A stretch of DNA of 64,000 nt from CAZGKW01 sp964526295 (lineage in GTDB: Bacteria > Planctomycetota > Phycisphaerae > FEN-1346). Where the stretch lies: assembly GCA_964526295.1 (NCBI GenBank), contig CAZGKW010000007.1, positions 62,001 to 126,000 of the forward strand, given 5' to 3'. The number at the start of each line of letters is the position of its first letter. The first letter of the stretch is position 1. The notes below the pieces were generated by a model. The model was not told the origin of the DNA. It was given only the letters and a program-made list of their open reading frames with translations, and ran no database searches. This document shows positions 63,196 to 64,000 of the stretch, piece after piece. The position numbers and the translations under genes are program-made.

Positions 63196-63945
63196 GTGGA
63201 AACCGTGGCCCCACTGATCGTGCCGTTCATGCTCGTCCTGGCGCGGGTGTCGGCGTTCGTGGCGGTGCTGCCGATCTTTGGGTGGAAGTCGGCCCCGGTG
63301 CTGGTCCGGGCCGGGATCGCCCTGTTTCTGGGCATCGTGCTGGCGATGGTCGTGCCGCCGGCCCGTGGCGTGGGCGACCACTGGGTCGCCGTGGCCATCG
63401 CCCTGGCCCGCGAAGCCATCACGGGCCTCGGGCTCGGGCTGGCGATCGCCCTGGTGTTCGCCGCGGTGCGGCAGACGGGCCTGATCATCCGCCGCCAGAT
63501 GGGCCTGGCGATGGCCTCGATCATCGACCCGCTCTCGGGCGAACAGTCCGACCCGCTCGGGACGCTCATGGAGATGTGCTTCGCGGTCTTCTTTCTGGCG
63601 GCGGGGGGACACCAGGTGATGCTGCGGCTGGTCGCGAAGAGCTACGACGTGTTCCCGGTGGGCTCGCCGCCGACGGCGGAGGCGATGGCCGGGGCGATCA
63701 CCGAGGCCGGGGCGACGATGCTTGTTTTCGCCCTGCGGCTGGCGTCGCCGCTGGTGGCGGCGTTCCTGGTGCTGGCGGTGATCCTGGCGGTCCTGGCGCG
63801 GATCCTGCCGGAGATGAACATCCTGTTCGCCAGCCTGCCGCTTCGGATCGGCCTGGGGCTGCTGATGGCGGCGGCGATCATGCCGCTGCTGAACGCGTTC
63901 ACCGCCGAGCTGGCCGACTGGCTGACGACGTTCATGCTCGCGTAA
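63196..63945 (+). CDS. fliR: Flagellar export gate protein FliR
   Basis: The 249-residue protein has six to eight membrane helices with FliR blocks: VLARVSAFVAVLPIFGWKSAPVLVRAGIALFL, GLGLAIALVFAAVRQTGLIIRRQMGLAMASIIDP, and ILARILPEMNILFASLPLRIGLGLLM. The start is GTG. The TAA stop lies at the very start of a palindromic repeat, which may end the transcript. flhB, which usually follows, would lie beyond the window. Confidence 0.95.
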   Translation: METVAPLIVPFMLVLARVSAFVAVLPIFGWKSAPVLVRAGIALFLGIVLAMVVPPARGVGDHWVAVAIALAREAITGLGLGLAIALVFAAVRQTGLIIRRQMGLAMASIIDPLSGEQSDPLGTLMEMCFAVFFLAAGGHQVMLRLVAKSYDVFPVGSPPTAEAMAGAITEAGATMLVFALRLASPLVAAFLVLAVILAVLARILPEMNILFASLPLRIGLGLLMAAAIMPLLNAFTAELADWLTTFMLA

Positions 63946-64000
63946 AAAAAGACACTAAGTGTCTTTTCCGGAGGCGTAAACCGCTGCCCACAAAGGGCTT
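63944..64000 (+). repeat. Compound palindromic repeat, copy 3 (cut by the right edge)
   Basis: Palindrome core GACACTAAGTGTC (63951-63963) with A and T runs, 31 nt, then GGGCTT at 63995-64000, where the window ends. The 31-nt spacing equals that of the other two copies. The A run overlaps the fliR stop codon. Confidence 0.8.

Overview
This window is high-GC bacterial DNA apart from its first ~1 kb. It looks like a planctomycete (Planctomycetota, perhaps a Phycisphaerae-like lineage). The reasons are a PEP-CTERM secreted protein, a long MoxR/DUF58/BatA-like/VWA/DUF4175 cluster, many GTG starts, sigma-54-driven flagellar genes with divergent switch proteins, and short palindromic repeats between genes. 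The assignment is an inference from gene content; there is no rRNA or tRNA gene here to confirm it.

Layout. (1) 1-4500, minus strand: a zinc-ribbon gene cut by the left edge, a PEP-CTERM protein, then a rearranged mobile element (about 1004-4421). The element has 25-bp terminal inverted repeats (19 of 25 positions match). It holds an N-terminal half and a C-terminal piece of one kind of transposase, separated by the 3' part of an IS256-type transposase, a PQQ-type beta-propeller gene and the 5' end of a paralogue of that gene. (2) 4500-14.6 kb, plus strand: phosphate uptake, with a phosphate-type porin, PhoU, PstS, oversized PstC and PstA, and PstB. Arrays of TTAAC/CTAAC spaced 11 bp apart, resembling Pho boxes, lie before the porin and before pstS. 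(3) 14.7-23.7 kb: a lipoprotein with three tandem 53-residue repeats, a ROK kinase fused to an Mth938-like domain, a minus-strand polyphosphate operon (CHAD, HD, Ppx, Ppk1) with its own 11-bp array, and ppk2 on the plus strand. Together, regions 2 and 3 form a phosphate and polyphosphate island: outer-membrane entry, high-affinity uptake, PhoU control, polymer synthesis, binding and breakdown. (4) 23.8-27.1 kb: a ceramidase-like protein, a glutamate-1-semialdehyde-aminomutase-like protein and an unknown minus-strand gene. (5) 27.3-43.4 kb: nine co-directional genes starting with a MoxR ATPase and a DUF58 protein, followed by VWA membrane proteins, a DUF4175-like protein, a Gln/Met-rich coiled-coil protein, a terpenoid-cyclase-fold protein and a HEAT-repeat protein. 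(6) 43.4-45.3 kb: a sparse interval with one unknown gene and a 195-bp inverted-repeat element. (7) 45.2-64 kb: a flagellar operon behind a near-perfect sigma-54 promoter, with two TPR proteins, an NtrC-class activator, flgB, flgC, fliE-fliJ, a MotE-like protein, motA, two MotB-like proteins, and fliL-fliR. A second sigma-54 promoter lies before fliO.

Three repeat families were found by eye. One is a ~86-bp element with fixed internal spacing (palindrome, 31 nt, GGGCTT, 13 nt, second palindrome), present three times. The second is a hairpin family with a conserved 8-nt loop and changing stems, located between convergent genes. The third is a pair of GGGTCC palindromes in front of the BatA-like gene. 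Family names come from motif recognition; no database search was run.
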